A stretch of DNA of 64,000 nucleotides, from positions 2,046,001 to 2,110,000 of the forward strand of contig JAGTXX020000015.1 in the NCBI GenBank assembly GCA_019044685.2. The letters run 5' to 3'. Origin of the DNA: Nannochloris sp. 'desiccata' (taxonomy: Eukaryota; Chlorophyta; Trebouxiophyceae; Chlorellales; Chlorellaceae). The position numbers were made by a program, and so were the translations under genes. Position 1 is the first letter of the stretch; every line of letters starts with the position of its first letter. The notes beneath the pieces are model-generated. The model searched no databases and was not told the origin of the DNA. It worked only from the letters and a program-made list of their open reading frames with translations. Of the stretch, positions 40,557 through 50,972 are shown piece after piece.

Positions 40557-42459
40557 CTAAGCAGCATTTCTCACTGTTTCCAACAATTTATTATAAGCCC
40601 CATCCACACCAGGCAACGTTGGTTCTTTCCCTAAATCGCACAACACCCTGTGTGCACACCCAAATCCACTAAAAACTACAGCATTCACACCTTGCCCCGG
40701 AAAAGTTGAATCCCCAACACAATATAAACCAGGCACAGCAGTGCGATTAAACGGCATTCCAAGCATCCCTAATGGTCTCCTTGAAGGAATAGGTCCATAA
40801 CTACCATCGGAACGGTTTAAAAACTTGCGATGAGTACGTGGTGTCCCTACTTCCCTGTGGACCGTCGCTGCAGCCAAGCCAGGGAAGATTTTCTCTAACC
40901 GAGCAATCACCTCATCAGCTACTCGTTCTTTCTTCCTTTTGTAATCTTCTGGTGCCATGCCTGCCCAAGCATCAACCCAGTCAGGCGAGAATGCATGGAA
41001 TACATGTGTTCCAGGTGGGCAGATAGAAGGATCCAGTAAAGAAGGGATAGAAACAAATAAAGTACCATAGGGTGTTTCCATCTCCTTCCAATCTTCAACA
41101 ATAATGTGATGACATTCTGTACCCGGTGGCAGCACATCTGCTTTCACACCCATATGAATAGATAAGAATGAGGGGCTCTTCTTATACCTATTTCTAAATA
41201 ATCGCTCAGATTCAGGTAACTTTTCTTCCCCTAATAAACCTTCAAAAGTGTCCCACCGAGTGGCGTTACTAATAACAACTTTCCCTTTATAGAACCTTCC
41301 ATCAGCTAATCTCACACCGACAGCCCTATTATTGGCAGTATCCATGACAATTTCTTTCACGTTTGCTTTATATTCTACAGCACCACCATGTTCACGAATA
41401 CCCTCTGCCATCGCCTCCGGGATTGCACCCACACCGCCAACTGGATAATTAATTCCACCATAATGACGATCACAGAATACCATACCAGCGTTGATCATAG
41501 GTGTTAAATTAGCATCGACAGTACTCCAACAGTAGCATTCAATATCTATAAATTTAAGTAACTCAGGGTCTTTGATATATTTACGAGCGACATCACCAGA
41601 GTTGGTAGTTAAGAATGAAGCTAAAGTCAAGCATGCTACAGGTTGCTTAACGAATTCGCCAAGTAAATAACGAGGTTCTTCAAGGGATTTGAGTTCCAAC
41701 GAGTTTAAGGAATCAAATACTTTCCAGCATTCATCGTAAAATTTTTTGATTCCAACACGTTCAGCGGGAAATTGATCTCCCAGTTCTTTGATAAATTCTT
41801 CATATTTTCTCCATACTTTCACTTCCAAACCATCAGGATGTGCCTTTGAGGCAGGTAAGTGGTAGTGAATCTGAGTAGGGTCGGGTACAGTGTCTAGCTT
41901 TTTACCTACAGCTCCAAGAGCACGAGTGATGAGGTTGGTGGTGCCAGCGTGACCCATGCCAAACATCATCGAAGATCCAACATCAAATTTAAATCCGTTA
42001 CGTTCATAATGGCCTGCAGATCCACCAGGGATGATGTATTTTTCCAATACAACGACTTTGCATCCTTTAGCTGCGAGTTGGGCCGCAGTGGTGAGTCCGC
42101 CCATGCCAGAACCGACAATCACAGCATCGTACTCGATATCAGTGGGAGCTTGTTGTTGTTGGGAAGATGTAGATGCTTCTGTTGATGGAGAGGATTCGCA
42201 AGTAATGGAATTGTCGTTCCTAAGATAGTACGGGGGAGAATGCAGGAAGAGACGGCTCTGGCGGTGGTGGCGGTGTCTGAAGACAAAAGAAAAGGGAGAT
42301 ACTAATTGGTTAGCAAAACGGCATCGGGTAGTCTCTCAACTGAATATAATATTGAGTAACAACAACAAATACCCACCTGGAGAAAAGAGCGGAAGCTGGA
42401 CCTGCATTTGGAATCACTACATTTTGAGGATGCAGGCATTGTGCCCTCAAGACAACCAT
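40557..42459 (-). CDS. CRTISO: Prolycopene (carotenoid) isomerase CRTISO, plastid
   Basis: FAD-dependent isomerase that converts tetra-cis-lycopene to all-trans-lycopene in the carotenoid pathway of plastids. Exons 42459-42377 and 42276-40557 join in phase 2 (AG|A Arg) to 600 residues, a normal length. The first exon and its joint (SALFSRHRHHRQSRLFLHS) make a basic, Ser/His-rich transit peptide. The Rossmann FAD motif VGSGMGGLTTAAQLAAKG with VVVLEKYIIPGGSAGHY follows. Family features include GGINYPVGGVGAIPEAMAEGI and GMLGMPFNRTAVPGLYCVGDSTFPGQGVNAV near the C-terminus. Plant CRTISO matches over the full length; related CRTISO-like proteins of similar layout exist, so CRTISO itself is the best but not the only assignment. 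Confidence 0.92.
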
Positions 42460-42977
42460 TGCCCCTGAATGCTTGCTTACTTTAAACCTCAATATGCAAT
42501 CTGCCAAACTGATGCTTTAAATAGCTTTAAATATGCCCGTAATGTATAAAATTATCCACGTGATGAATCTCGAAAACAAGCTTTTGGCAAAATCTAGCTC
42601 AGTACCAGGTTCCTCAAATCGCAAAACTATCGCCTCGGACTGCAAAAATATTGTTGTTAGAGTTTCAAAGCAACATTTGCAGCGCCGATTGCTGTTCGAA
42701 ATCGCGTGTCTGCCTTCCCGCTTTCAAAATCGTTTATTCCCGATATTGTCCATTCCTTCTGTAATTTTGGAGGTCTCGCCAGGTATGCATCACGCCAGAA
42801 TATTGCTTATAGCGCTAACATAGTACCCAACTAGAAAATTCGGTCTAGAAAGCCTTCAAAGCCCTAAACCGCGATCTTGTTTGAATCCCTACTTCAGCTC
42901 TTTTATGCACGCTCTTTCTAGCTCTTCTTTCTATCGCAACCACCCTCTCATATTAGAGTCGAATTTCTGCAGACACC
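42460..42977. other. Intergenic region, divergent promoters
   Basis: Between the CRTISO and repeat-protein starts. A TTCTGCAGACACCATGG context sits at the second start, so a splice acceptor at 42969-42971 (5' UTR intron) is possible. No other coding frame is supported. Confidence 0.45.
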
Positions 42978-44321
42978 ATGGACATTGTTATGGAGGGCCC
43001 GTTGAAGCCAGAGAGTGGTGCATTCACAAGTCCACTTTCTGCTCACAAATTGCCGCTGGAAGGTTCCTCATATAGTCTCTATAACTCTGATTCCGATGCA
43101 TCTCAATCAGATTCAGAAGTTGCGTCAGCAGTGTTAGCTTCTGCAGCACGCAGGAACCCTCCTCTCCCACCATCGTTGTCGAGCGTCCAACCACCCCTTG
43201 AACCCGGAGTTTACGTAACTGCTGCGGAAAGCTTTGCTGGTTTATCCCTGGCAGATGCTATGCCTCGTTATAAGATCCGCCTGGAAAAGGAAAGGGACGC
43301 TGCTTTAGCACGAAATGAGCCTCGACAGCCTCCACGCCGCCCTGTTGAAGACTCCCAGCCGTCTCTTGATTCTATCTTGATGCCTCATAAAAGCAAGCTG
43401 GAAAAAGATAAAGAAGCCGCTATCGCTGAGAATAAGCCTCGCAAGCCTCCCTCACGTACTTTTGAAGAACAGCCCTCTTTAGACTCTGTACTTACTCCCC
43501 ACAAGAGCAGATTGCAAAGGGAGAAAGAAGCCGCTCAAGCAGCAAATGAACCTCGCCGCCCAGCTGTACATATTATTGAAAATGAACAACCATCATTAGA
43601 TTCAATGCTTAAAAAGAGTTATTCTCGTGTAGAAAGAGAGAAACAGGCCTCTGCAGCGGCCCAAGCCGCTGCTGCTGCTGTTGCCGACCCCTCAACCGCC
43701 ACTGTGATTCGGCCTCCTCGCTCTCGCTTGCAAATGGAGAGAGAAGCATCTGTCCGATTGGCAGAAAAATCTAGAATTCAAGATGAGGAAATTGCAGCTG
43801 CCAAGGCAGCCGAAGCTGAGCTTGCTGCTGCTGCTGCATTAGAGGCTGCTGCATTAGAGGCTGAAGAGGCAGAGGGAGCAGCAGCAGCTGCTGCTCTTTT
43901 GGAATCGCCCATTGCTGAGCGTGGAGAAGAATTACATGATGGTAATATGATAGGTAGAAAGATGACTGAAGCCGAAGAGGTCGATGTGCCCGTTGCTCCT
44001 GCTGCTGTTGTTGTAGAAGAGGCTGAAGAGGAGGTAGAAGAAGAAGAATCTGCCGTTGTAGAAGAAGAAGTTACCGTAGAGAAGGAAGCTCAGGAAGAAG
44101 AGATCCCTGCTGTTGATGAACAACTTGATACTGATGTTGCTGTTGTAGAGAAGGAAGAAGAAGTGAGAATTGCTTCTCAAGTTAAAGAAGTTATTGTAGT
44201 TAATGAAGAAGAAGACATCGTTGTTGTTAACGAAGCAGAAGTAGTAGAAGATGAAGAAAAAGAAGAGCCTGTAGATGGTATTGCTATCGTACAAGAACAC
44301 GTAAAGAACGACTTTGCGTAG
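42978..44321 (+). CDS. Unknown protein with 38-residue repeats and acidic tail
   Basis: Single exon of 447 residues starting at ACCATGG. Between residues ~90 and 230 there are about four and a half repeats of 38-39 residues. Copies 2-4 each open with QPSLDS and contain the pattern H-K-S-x-L-x-K-x-K-E-A-A, then N-E/K-P-R-x-P. The first copy is more divergent and the last breaks down into Ala-rich sequence. The C-terminal 150 residues are a Glu/Val-rich acidic tail. No transit peptide, membrane helix or catalytic motif is seen. Repeats of this kind often bind filaments or multimeric partners, but no family is recognised. Confidence 0.8.
   Translation: MDIVMEGPLKPESGAFTSPLSAHKLPLEGSSYSLYNSDSDASQSDSEVASAVLASAARRNPPLPPSLSSVQPPLEPGVYVTAAESFAGLSLADAMPRYKIRLEKERDAALARNEPRQPPRRPVEDSQPSLDSILMPHKSKLEKDKEAAIAENKPRKPPSRTFEEQPSLDSVLTPHKSRLQREKEAAQAANEPRRPAVHIIENEQPSLDSMLKKSYSRVEREKQASAAAQAAAAAVADPSTATVIRPPRSRLQMEREASVRLAEKSRIQDEEIAAAKAAEAELAAAAALEAAALEAEEAEGAAAAAALLESPIAERGEELHDGNMIGRKMTEAEEVDVPVAPAAVVVEEAEEEVEEEESAVVEEEVTVEKEAQEEEIPAVDEQLDTDVAVVEKEEEVRIASQVKEVIVVNEEEDIVVVNEAEVVEDEEKEEPVDGIAIVQEHVKNDFA
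43245..43770. repeat. Coding tandem repeats (about 38 codons each)
   Basis: The stretch coding residues ~90-264 of the protein above consists of degenerate tandem units. They are diverged at nucleotide level, so the expansion is not recent. Confidence 0.75.
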
Positions 44322-44971
44322 GATAATTATACCAAAAAAAAAATGAAGTAGCAGAGCATACGTACTTTCAATTTTCGGTGACAACTATAATTTTAAATCC
44401 TCTGAAACCTGACCCATTACCCCTTTTTCTTTTTTTGCTTTTTTACCCTCTAATTCACTCGCAGCCCCATCACCCTTTTGGCTACCCCCCCTCCCCCCCG
44501 CCCCCTCCCCCATTCGTGTTTAAGCATTCGTGTTAAATATTCTACACTGCCGCCCGTTCACTTTGTCTTTCCTGTTTTAATACGTTGCACCACCATTCCA
44601 TGTTTCATTTATATTACGCACCCTGCCACAGCCATGGTACTTACTAACCTTTTACCTCCATTTGAAGATTTTAAGCAGCAAATGTAATCTATTTAATTTG
44701 CAGTCGCTGCGGCAGGGCACAACGCCAAAACCAGGAGCGAAAAAAGGGAGAGGGTAGTAAAATGTGCTTCTTATGCAACCTGTAAAACCAACATGGTTAA
44801 AATTTATTTTTTATATCAAATATACCTTTAGCAGCTGCGTCTTATCTTTACGAAGTCAACAACTAGCGATCAATTAAGATCATTTAATCTGACTGAAGCC
44901 CTAGTCGACGTATTATTGACTACCCAGCCCAATCTTGGTCTTCTCATCTTAGTAGTAAGACCACCCCTAGC
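44322..44971. other. Intergenic region
   Basis: A C-rich block at 44482-44512 (C runs split by T and G) and AT-rich flanks. A 69-codon frame at 44478-44687 crosses this block and shows no coding character. Confidence 0.5.
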
Positions 44972-46411
44972 ATGTTGGTTCTCATTGCAAGGGCTTTACA
45001 CGGCCGTTTAAAACTCCTCGCCAAGCAGCGGCGTCAGTTTACCACCGTCCCAGCCCGCTCGATTATTAGAACCACTGCCACAACCACTCCTGAAGGTAAA
45101 AACTAATAGTCAAACTAATAAATTGACCTTATGATGAAGCTATTTAACCAGCTGAAAATGAAAACCACGTTTTTCCTCTTTTTAAACCAAGAACAGGCAA
45201 TCCTCTCCCACGAGTGTTTCATCAGGTCTTACCAGAATCAACTACCAGACACCGTCGCGTCATCATTATTGGCGACATCCATGGTTGCGCTACTGAACTA
45301 CGATCTCTGTTAGACAAGTGTTCCTACCGTAAGGGCGTTGACATTGCTATCTCTGTCGGTGATCTTGTCAACAAGGGACCCGAGTCACTTGACGTGTTAA
45401 AAATAATCAAAAATGATGAAATAATTGCAGTACGAGGCAACCATGATGACGCTGCTTTAGCAGAGTATAATAAATATATCAAAAATAATATCCCACCCAG
45501 TAAAGAGAAATACCAATGGGTCACTGAATTGAAATCTAGTAACAAACGTGATGAAGAGGAATATTCCCAGTTAGTGACTGCATTGGAAGAATTGCCATTT
45601 AGTTTGAGTTTACCTGGGTATGGAGTGACGGTACTGCATGCAGGGATGGTTCCTGGAATAGATATAGAAGACCAGCAACTAGAAAATCTGATTAGGGTAA
45701 GTTCGTAGTGTACTTCTCACAAGGGAACAGAAAAAAACTGCGATATCAATGATAAAAAACCTGATTTTATTCTGTTCAATTTCTATTATCTCGCAGATGC
45801 GTGATGTTGTTCCTACGTCAGTATTAGAAGCTTTGCAAGCTGATCCTCCAGAAAGTGAATCTGACGCTGAAATTGATCATCTGCATAGCAAGAAAGAAAA
45901 AGAAGTAGCCACAGCAGAAGAAAAAGGAGCACCACCTCCGCAACTAGTACTACCTGCATTTGATTGGGAAGCATGCATTGCTGCTCTCGGTAGCAATAAA
46001 AATAGCGGGGTGACAGGAGCTACACCACTATCCACATTACCTTTAGTGCCACAGCTTGAGGCTTCCGAGAGAAGGCACCCAGCAGGCAAAGCATGGGCGA
46101 GCGTTTATAGAGGACCTACTCATTGTTTTTTTGGGCATGATGCATCGAGAAAATTACAATTAGAGCCCTGGGCTACGGGTTTAGATGGTGGCTGTGTATA
46201 TGGGGGTGCTTTATATGCTGCTATATTGCCAGCATTGGATGAGAATGGAAAAGTAATGGAAGGAAGGGCAAAGGCGGGTGTTCCTTCTAACGCTCAAAAG
46301 GTTGAGTTGGGTACGGGATTAAGTGCCTGGCTAGTTGATGTCCCTGCCACAACGGTGCATTCTCCACCAAAAATTAAGAAATCTGCTGCTGTTGTTGAAG
46401 GCAAGGAATGA
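44972..46411 (+). CDS. ApaH-like phosphatase (PPP superfamily), organelle leader
   Basis: Metal-dependent phosphatase of the ApaH-like (ALPH) group of the PPP superfamily. Members act on phosphoproteins, dinucleoside polyphosphates or mRNA caps; the substrate cannot be told here. Exons 44972-45095, 45197-45696 and 45797-46411 join in frame to 412 residues. The first ~60 residues are basic and Ser/Thr-rich (LARALHGRLKLLAKQRRQFTTVPARSIIRTT-like), a probable organelle presequence. All PPP metal motifs are present in order: VIIIGDIHG (~67), SVGDLVNKGPES, AVRGNHDDAA, VTVLHAGMVPGI and CFFGHDASRKLQ, then GLDGGCVYGGAL. An insertion rich in acidic residues sits between the last two motifs. Confidence 0.85.
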
Positions 46412-46654
46412 GTGTGGAGCAACATAGGGCATGCTGCGCTGCTGTTGTCACAGATCAAACAGAGTCTGAAGCCAGAGGCCACTCGACCTTGTGGATAATG
46501 TCAAAATTGTCTGCTTAATTATGCTGTAAAATAGCATGTACCTGTAATCAGTTGAAACTAAAGTTGTATTAACAGAGAAACTAAAGTGTTTAGCACATGA
46601 TTTAAAAGTGATTTGGTTAAATTTTAGATTATTTTTGCTTCTATTGAACATAAG

Positions 46655-48190
46655 ATGCAGACTTCTCGTATTTTTGCCAATCTTCACATCAAAAATGTAC
46701 CGATGTCAGCAACGAAATTCAGCATACGTGCTTCAAGGCCTTGTAGATCACTTACATTTTCCCGTGGCATTGTTCAGCCAGGACTTAGTCTCTCCTGTCG
46801 CGCTGTGGATGGTGCAAATGAAATGCGTACTGAGGATCCCAAGTCCGCAGCCACTATATGGCGGTGGGAGGATAGTACCGACGCAGTAAAGACCTATGGC
46901 GTCTTTCTTGGAGTCTTGGCTGCTGGCACGCTCCCTGCCCTCCAAGGAAACAAACTCGCAGACCTGCCCTATTTCATCAGTTTAGCGATCTGCACTATTT
47001 ACATTGGTGCCCATCGTGGCCTTAATTTTAAACAAAGGCAACAAATTAATCTGCGGGAAGGCTTCCTTGCTCCCTTTGCCGCCTCGGCTGCCTTGGGAGG
47101 TATTTACCTAATATTTAAATACTTTCCCGATCTCAGTTTACAAGGATTTTTCGATATATACTTTTGGTTGATCGGTACTATCGCTACTATTGGTGCCTTT
47201 TCAGGTCCAGCTAGGAAAGTCGGCTCAAAGCTAAAACTCCCAGTATGGACGGTGGCGTTACCAGAATGGCTGGGTGCCGTAGACGATCAAGAGAAACCAT
47301 TAGAGTCCACCGAGCTAGCAGCTACTGACTTATTCGTAGCTGCAGCAGGTATTGCCCTTGCATCGGCAGATTTAGCTGCACATCATGGCAACTTCACATT
47401 ATCAAATACAATAGCCTGTCTTGTCGCTGCTGATATTTTGCAATTAGTAGGCGTTTCTTCTTTTAGAGTCGCCGCTGTGCTATTATGTGGGTTGTTAGCA
47501 TACGATGTGTTTTGGGTATTCGGTAGTCCTGCTGCTATTGGCGAGAATGTGATGCTTCAGGTAGCTACGAGCGATGCTTTAGTTGGCCCCACCCGTCTTC
47601 TCTTTCCTAGAGTGGCTGGCTCAGTTGGTGAAGCATCCAGTTTCCCCTTTTCACTGCTAGGACTTGGGGATGTCGCCGTTCCCGGTCTCTTAGCGTGTCT
47701 AGCACTCCGCTATGACGCTTCTAGAGCGATCGATATGAAGGCTCGAGGTGTCGCTGCAGCTACCGCAATTCAAGAAGCTATAGATTCATTAGATGCGACA
47801 GCTACTGGTGATGAAATAGCGTATACTACCGGAGATGCTGCTATTGCTGCCTATGAGCGTATTGCTGATTTAGAATTAGAACAGAGGAATAGAACTATGG
47901 GTCAATCAGATAGCGGGTCAACTGAAACTGTGTATCAAGCATCTGATGCTGTATTGTACCAGCGACATTATTTTATTCCTGTGATGGTAGCGTATGTTCT
48001 CGGCTTAGGTATTGCGTTCGGTGCAAATGCAGTGACGGGTTTAGGCCAGCCTGCGTTGTTGTACTTGGTTCCATGTACATTAGGAGCAGTGGCACTGGTG
48101 GCTGCAACACGAGGTGATTTGAGTAAAGTCTGGGCCTATACAGATACAACAAAGGCGTTAGGGGAGAAGATTAAGGAGAGTAAAAAATAG
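46655..48190 (+). CDS. Signal-peptide-peptidase-like intramembrane aspartyl protease
   Basis: Single exon of 511 residues. SPP-family proteases cut membrane helices inside the bilayer. The motifs are all present: LLAYDVFWVFGSP (YD motif, first catalytic Asp), LLGLGDVAVPGLLACLA (GLGD motif, second Asp) and QPALLYLVP (the C-terminal PAL motif). About nine hydrophobic helices are seen, starting near residue 85. The first ~55 residues are Arg/Ser-rich with few acids, suggesting plastid or mitochondrial targeting rather than an ER signal. Between the GLGD helix and the PAL region lies an unusually long, Ala/Asp/Glu-rich hydrophilic insert of about 75 residues (RAIDMKARGVAAATAIQEAI and onward). Confidence 0.88.
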   Translation: MQTSRIFANLHIKNVPMSATKFSIRASRPCRSLTFSRGIVQPGLSLSCRAVDGANEMRTEDPKSAATIWRWEDSTDAVKTYGVFLGVLAAGTLPALQGNKLADLPYFISLAICTIYIGAHRGLNFKQRQQINLREGFLAPFAASAALGGIYLIFKYFPDLSLQGFFDIYFWLIGTIATIGAFSGPARKVGSKLKLPVWTVALPEWLGAVDDQEKPLESTELAATDLFVAAAGIALASADLAAHHGNFTLSNTIACLVAADILQLVGVSSFRVAAVLLCGLLAYDVFWVFGSPAAIGENVMLQVATSDALVGPTRLLFPRVAGSVGEASSFPFSLLGLGDVAVPGLLACLALRYDASRAIDMKARGVAAATAIQEAIDSLDATATGDEIAYTTGDAAIAAYERIADLELEQRNRTMGQSDSGSTETVYQASDAVLYQRHYFIPVMVAYVLGLGIAFGANAVTGLGQPALLYLVPCTLGAVALVAATRGDLSKVWAYTDTTKALGEKIKESKK

Positions 48191-48344
48191 AATTCCTAAG
48201 ATTTCAAGTAGTTCAAATTGTTTTACAGTGTCTGTGTACCTTTTATAAAAATAAGAAGAGACCAAAACAAAAATTTAAGGAAAAGCGGACACAAAGTAGT
48301 GCCGTCATCATTACTGCAAAAGTTTACAAAAAAGAATTTGGTTT

Positions 48345-48871
48345 TTAAGCCCGGGCCGTGTGCTTCCACTGTTCTAATACACTGACACCCCAATCATTAG
48401 AGTATTGAATCTTCACATCAGTTTTAGGCATTGCAGAGCATGGCAAGATGAAGCCAGCGGCCATTTGTTCACTTGTTAGGACATTGCCATCGTCAAGTTC
48501 ACAGAGCCAGGATTGATCAACCTCTCCAGAGACTAGCTTTGAAACACAGCTTCCACACACTCCTCCTATATATAAAATAAATAAAGAAGTACAGTAAGAT
48601 TAATGCATATTTTTGAACTGCCAATTGCAAGATTAGATTTAGATTACTTACCGCGGCAAGAAGCAGGAAGATCAACACCACCAGCGTCAGCTGCATCAAG
48701 AATGTAGTCATCATCACGGCAGTCGATTGTCTTCTCCTGGCCCTCCTTGTTAACAAAAGTAACTTTGAAGGTGGTTGCCATGGCAAAGATGTTTGCCCGA
48801 CGACGATTAGGGACTGTAAGCGAGGCAACAAAGGCCCTACGGGGCATGGAGATCCTGACAACAGCAGACAT
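48345..48871 (-). CDS. Plant-type [2Fe-2S] ferredoxin with C-terminal extension
   Basis: Two exons, 48871-48652 and 48565-48345, join in phase 1 within the cluster-binding loop and give 146 residues. The transit peptide ([19 protein letters not shown]) is followed by the ferredoxin fold: [38 protein letters not shown]. The loop CRGGVCGSC supplies three cluster ligands and FILPCSAMP the fourth. It accepts electrons from photosystem I or serves another plastid redox pathway. Differences from photosynthetic ferredoxin are a Trp/Leu/Cys insert ([11 protein letters not shown]) and a C-terminal tail of ~20 residues ([17 protein letters not shown]), so it may be a minor, specialised isoform. An in-frame ATG at 48931 would add 20 residues. 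Confidence 0.9.
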
Positions 48872-49147
48872 TGTTGGAAAATATGTAGGAAAATAAAATG
48901 AATTGTGGGTTTGAAGCAGTGAATAGGCCATGAAAAACTCATCTCAATCTGAAAATGGTCACGTCGAGCCTGATCCAAAAGTCACGTCGTAGCCTTTCTT
49001 GCGCCCTGACTTGAAATGAACCCTTCCGACACTGCTGTCTGTTTAACATCTTTTAGTTAACAGGTTTGCCGCTAATATATTACATCGCTACACTACATGC
49101 ATTTCAATCATTGTGTTTGAACATAGATTTCAAAATTAACTTCCACC

Positions 49148-50594
49148 CTAATACCCATCCTCATAACTATTAGGTGGCAACAATTTTGCTACAACAACAC
49201 TAATATCATCCACAACACCTTCATTAATACCACTCCACCGATCATTCGCAGCCTCTACCACAGCCTTACACGCCTCTTCTGCACTATGAGCCCCACCAGC
49301 GACATCAGCTACATCTTGACAAGTCATGAATTCCCACACTCCATCCGAAGCAACTACGAGAAACCCATCCCCATTTTCTAATTCACATGTATGCATTTCT
49401 GGTTCAGCGATAACACCAACAGAATGAGCTACAAAATCACCTAGAGCACGAGTCATAGCCAAACCAGGGACCCATGAACTAGGCAACCAGACTCTTTGAG
49501 GGCCTACTTCTCTGCCATAGCCATCAGATAGACGTTCAACACGACCACCGGCAGCCAAGATCCTTGACAACTCTCCAGCTACATTCGGTTTATGATCGTG
49601 TGTAAGAGGGATACCACGCCATCCACCTCCTGCTTCCTTTCTTAATAAAATAGCTCTGCTGTCGCCAACCCATGCGGTAGTTAACTTTCTACCTTGTAAT
49701 AAGGACACCACGGCAGTTGAACCAGACAACCGAGCATTGACAACTGCATTAGAGGCACGTAAAGATGCCTGTACCTCTAAAAACGCAGCACGCAAAGCAG
49801 CACCAGCAGCTGCTTCTCCTTTACAACGCAATTGCTCTGCTATGGCCATGGGAAGCTGTTGTTTAATGAAGCCACTGACTCCATGGCCGTGAGGGCCATG
49901 ACCATCGAGTACACAGGCGATGGCTTGATGAGGTTGAACGTATTGTCTGAATGCAAAGCATGAATCTTGATTTGTTTTACGTTGAGATCGTTCACACCCA
50001 GCACGTGATAATGATGCCATGCTGTGAATAATAGTGGCCATGGGTTCCAAATGCCTAGGAGAGGTGAGACGAGTAAGTTCGGGGATGGGGTGAGGAGCAG
50101 GGCGGGTCGATGCACTTTGCATACGGAGTAACGCGCCAGGAGATGGTGCGCCTTGTTTGGAAGAACTATCATTTTCGTCTGTCAGCTTACTAGAATTAGA
50201 GGTGCCAGTGGTGGGAGCGGAACTTGGATCTGAGCTGGGGTTCGTGGGAGGCCGTTTCTTGGCAGGGGAGCGGGGTTTGCATGCTGCAGGGTGGGGAGCA
50301 GGGTGAAGTAAAGATGATATTGTCATTGGTGGGGCAGTTCGGGTTGCTTGTTTCTTAGCAGGTGACAACGGGGCCCTGCCTGCCGCTGCTTTCAGAGGAG
50401 AGGAAGACCGTGGCTTGTTTGTTGCACTGGTACTGCATTCTCCCCACCAATTTGCTGCTAGTTTCCACCCTATATGATCATTATTGTCAGGGGAAATGGC
50501 TGTATTAGCATCGCGCTTGGCTGCGCCTGTAAATTCGGGAAACGAGGCGATCAGATCAAATCTTACTGTCTCTTAATGCTGACAAGATACCCAT
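49148..50594 (-). CDS. Protein phosphatase 2C (PPM) with long N-terminal region
   Basis: Mn/Mg-dependent Ser/Thr phosphatase. The long exon (50526-49148) stays open upstream of its first usable start, so I add a 28-nt first exon (50594-50567, coding MGILSALRD) joined in phase 1; total 468 residues. The N-terminal ~175 residues are Ser/Pro/Lys-rich and probably disordered. The catalytic domain has all PP2C motifs: SQRKTNQDS, CVLDGHGPHGHGVSGF, TAWVGDSRAILL, LTHDHKPN, AMTRALGDFVAHSVGVIAEPE, LVVASDGVWEF and the closing DDISVVV, with the metal-binding Asp residues intact. The first exon is inferred from splice sites and frame only. It is divergent from the FKBP gene. Confidence 0.88.
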
Positions 50595-50972
50595 AACCTT
50601 TACAAACATACAACTATACCTAAAGGAGCAAAACTAGTGTCCTCTGTCATATCTGAAATGCTTTCGCTGGGTTGACAAATTCAAATACAATTCTTCTTGC
50701 AGTAAAAGTTGACTTAAATGGATGGCTTTGAGGTTCGGCACCTCTGCTAGCAATAATCAATTTAAATCTTAACGCAATGCCGGCTAGAGTACCCCTCAAA
50801 TATTTAGCAGAATTGGCCTTATTTGAATATTGTGAAGGTACGCATGCTCGTTTCAGCTGTACAACTCAGTTGTGCTGAAGTGACTTGTGTCTTGAAGAGC
50901 AAAACAGCTCTTGCATCTTGCTTCTTCGTCTCTCGGGGACCAATCAAATTAATCTAATTTAACTTTGCAATC
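50595..50972. other. Intergenic region, divergent promoters
   Basis: Between the PP2C and FKBP starts, no coding frame. AT-rich. Confidence 0.5.

Noticed and set aside
42978..44321. Pyrenoid Rubisco linker (EPYC1-like) because of ~38-residue repeats
   Set aside because: No plastid leader and no visible Rubisco-binding motif pattern; repeat length and composition differ.
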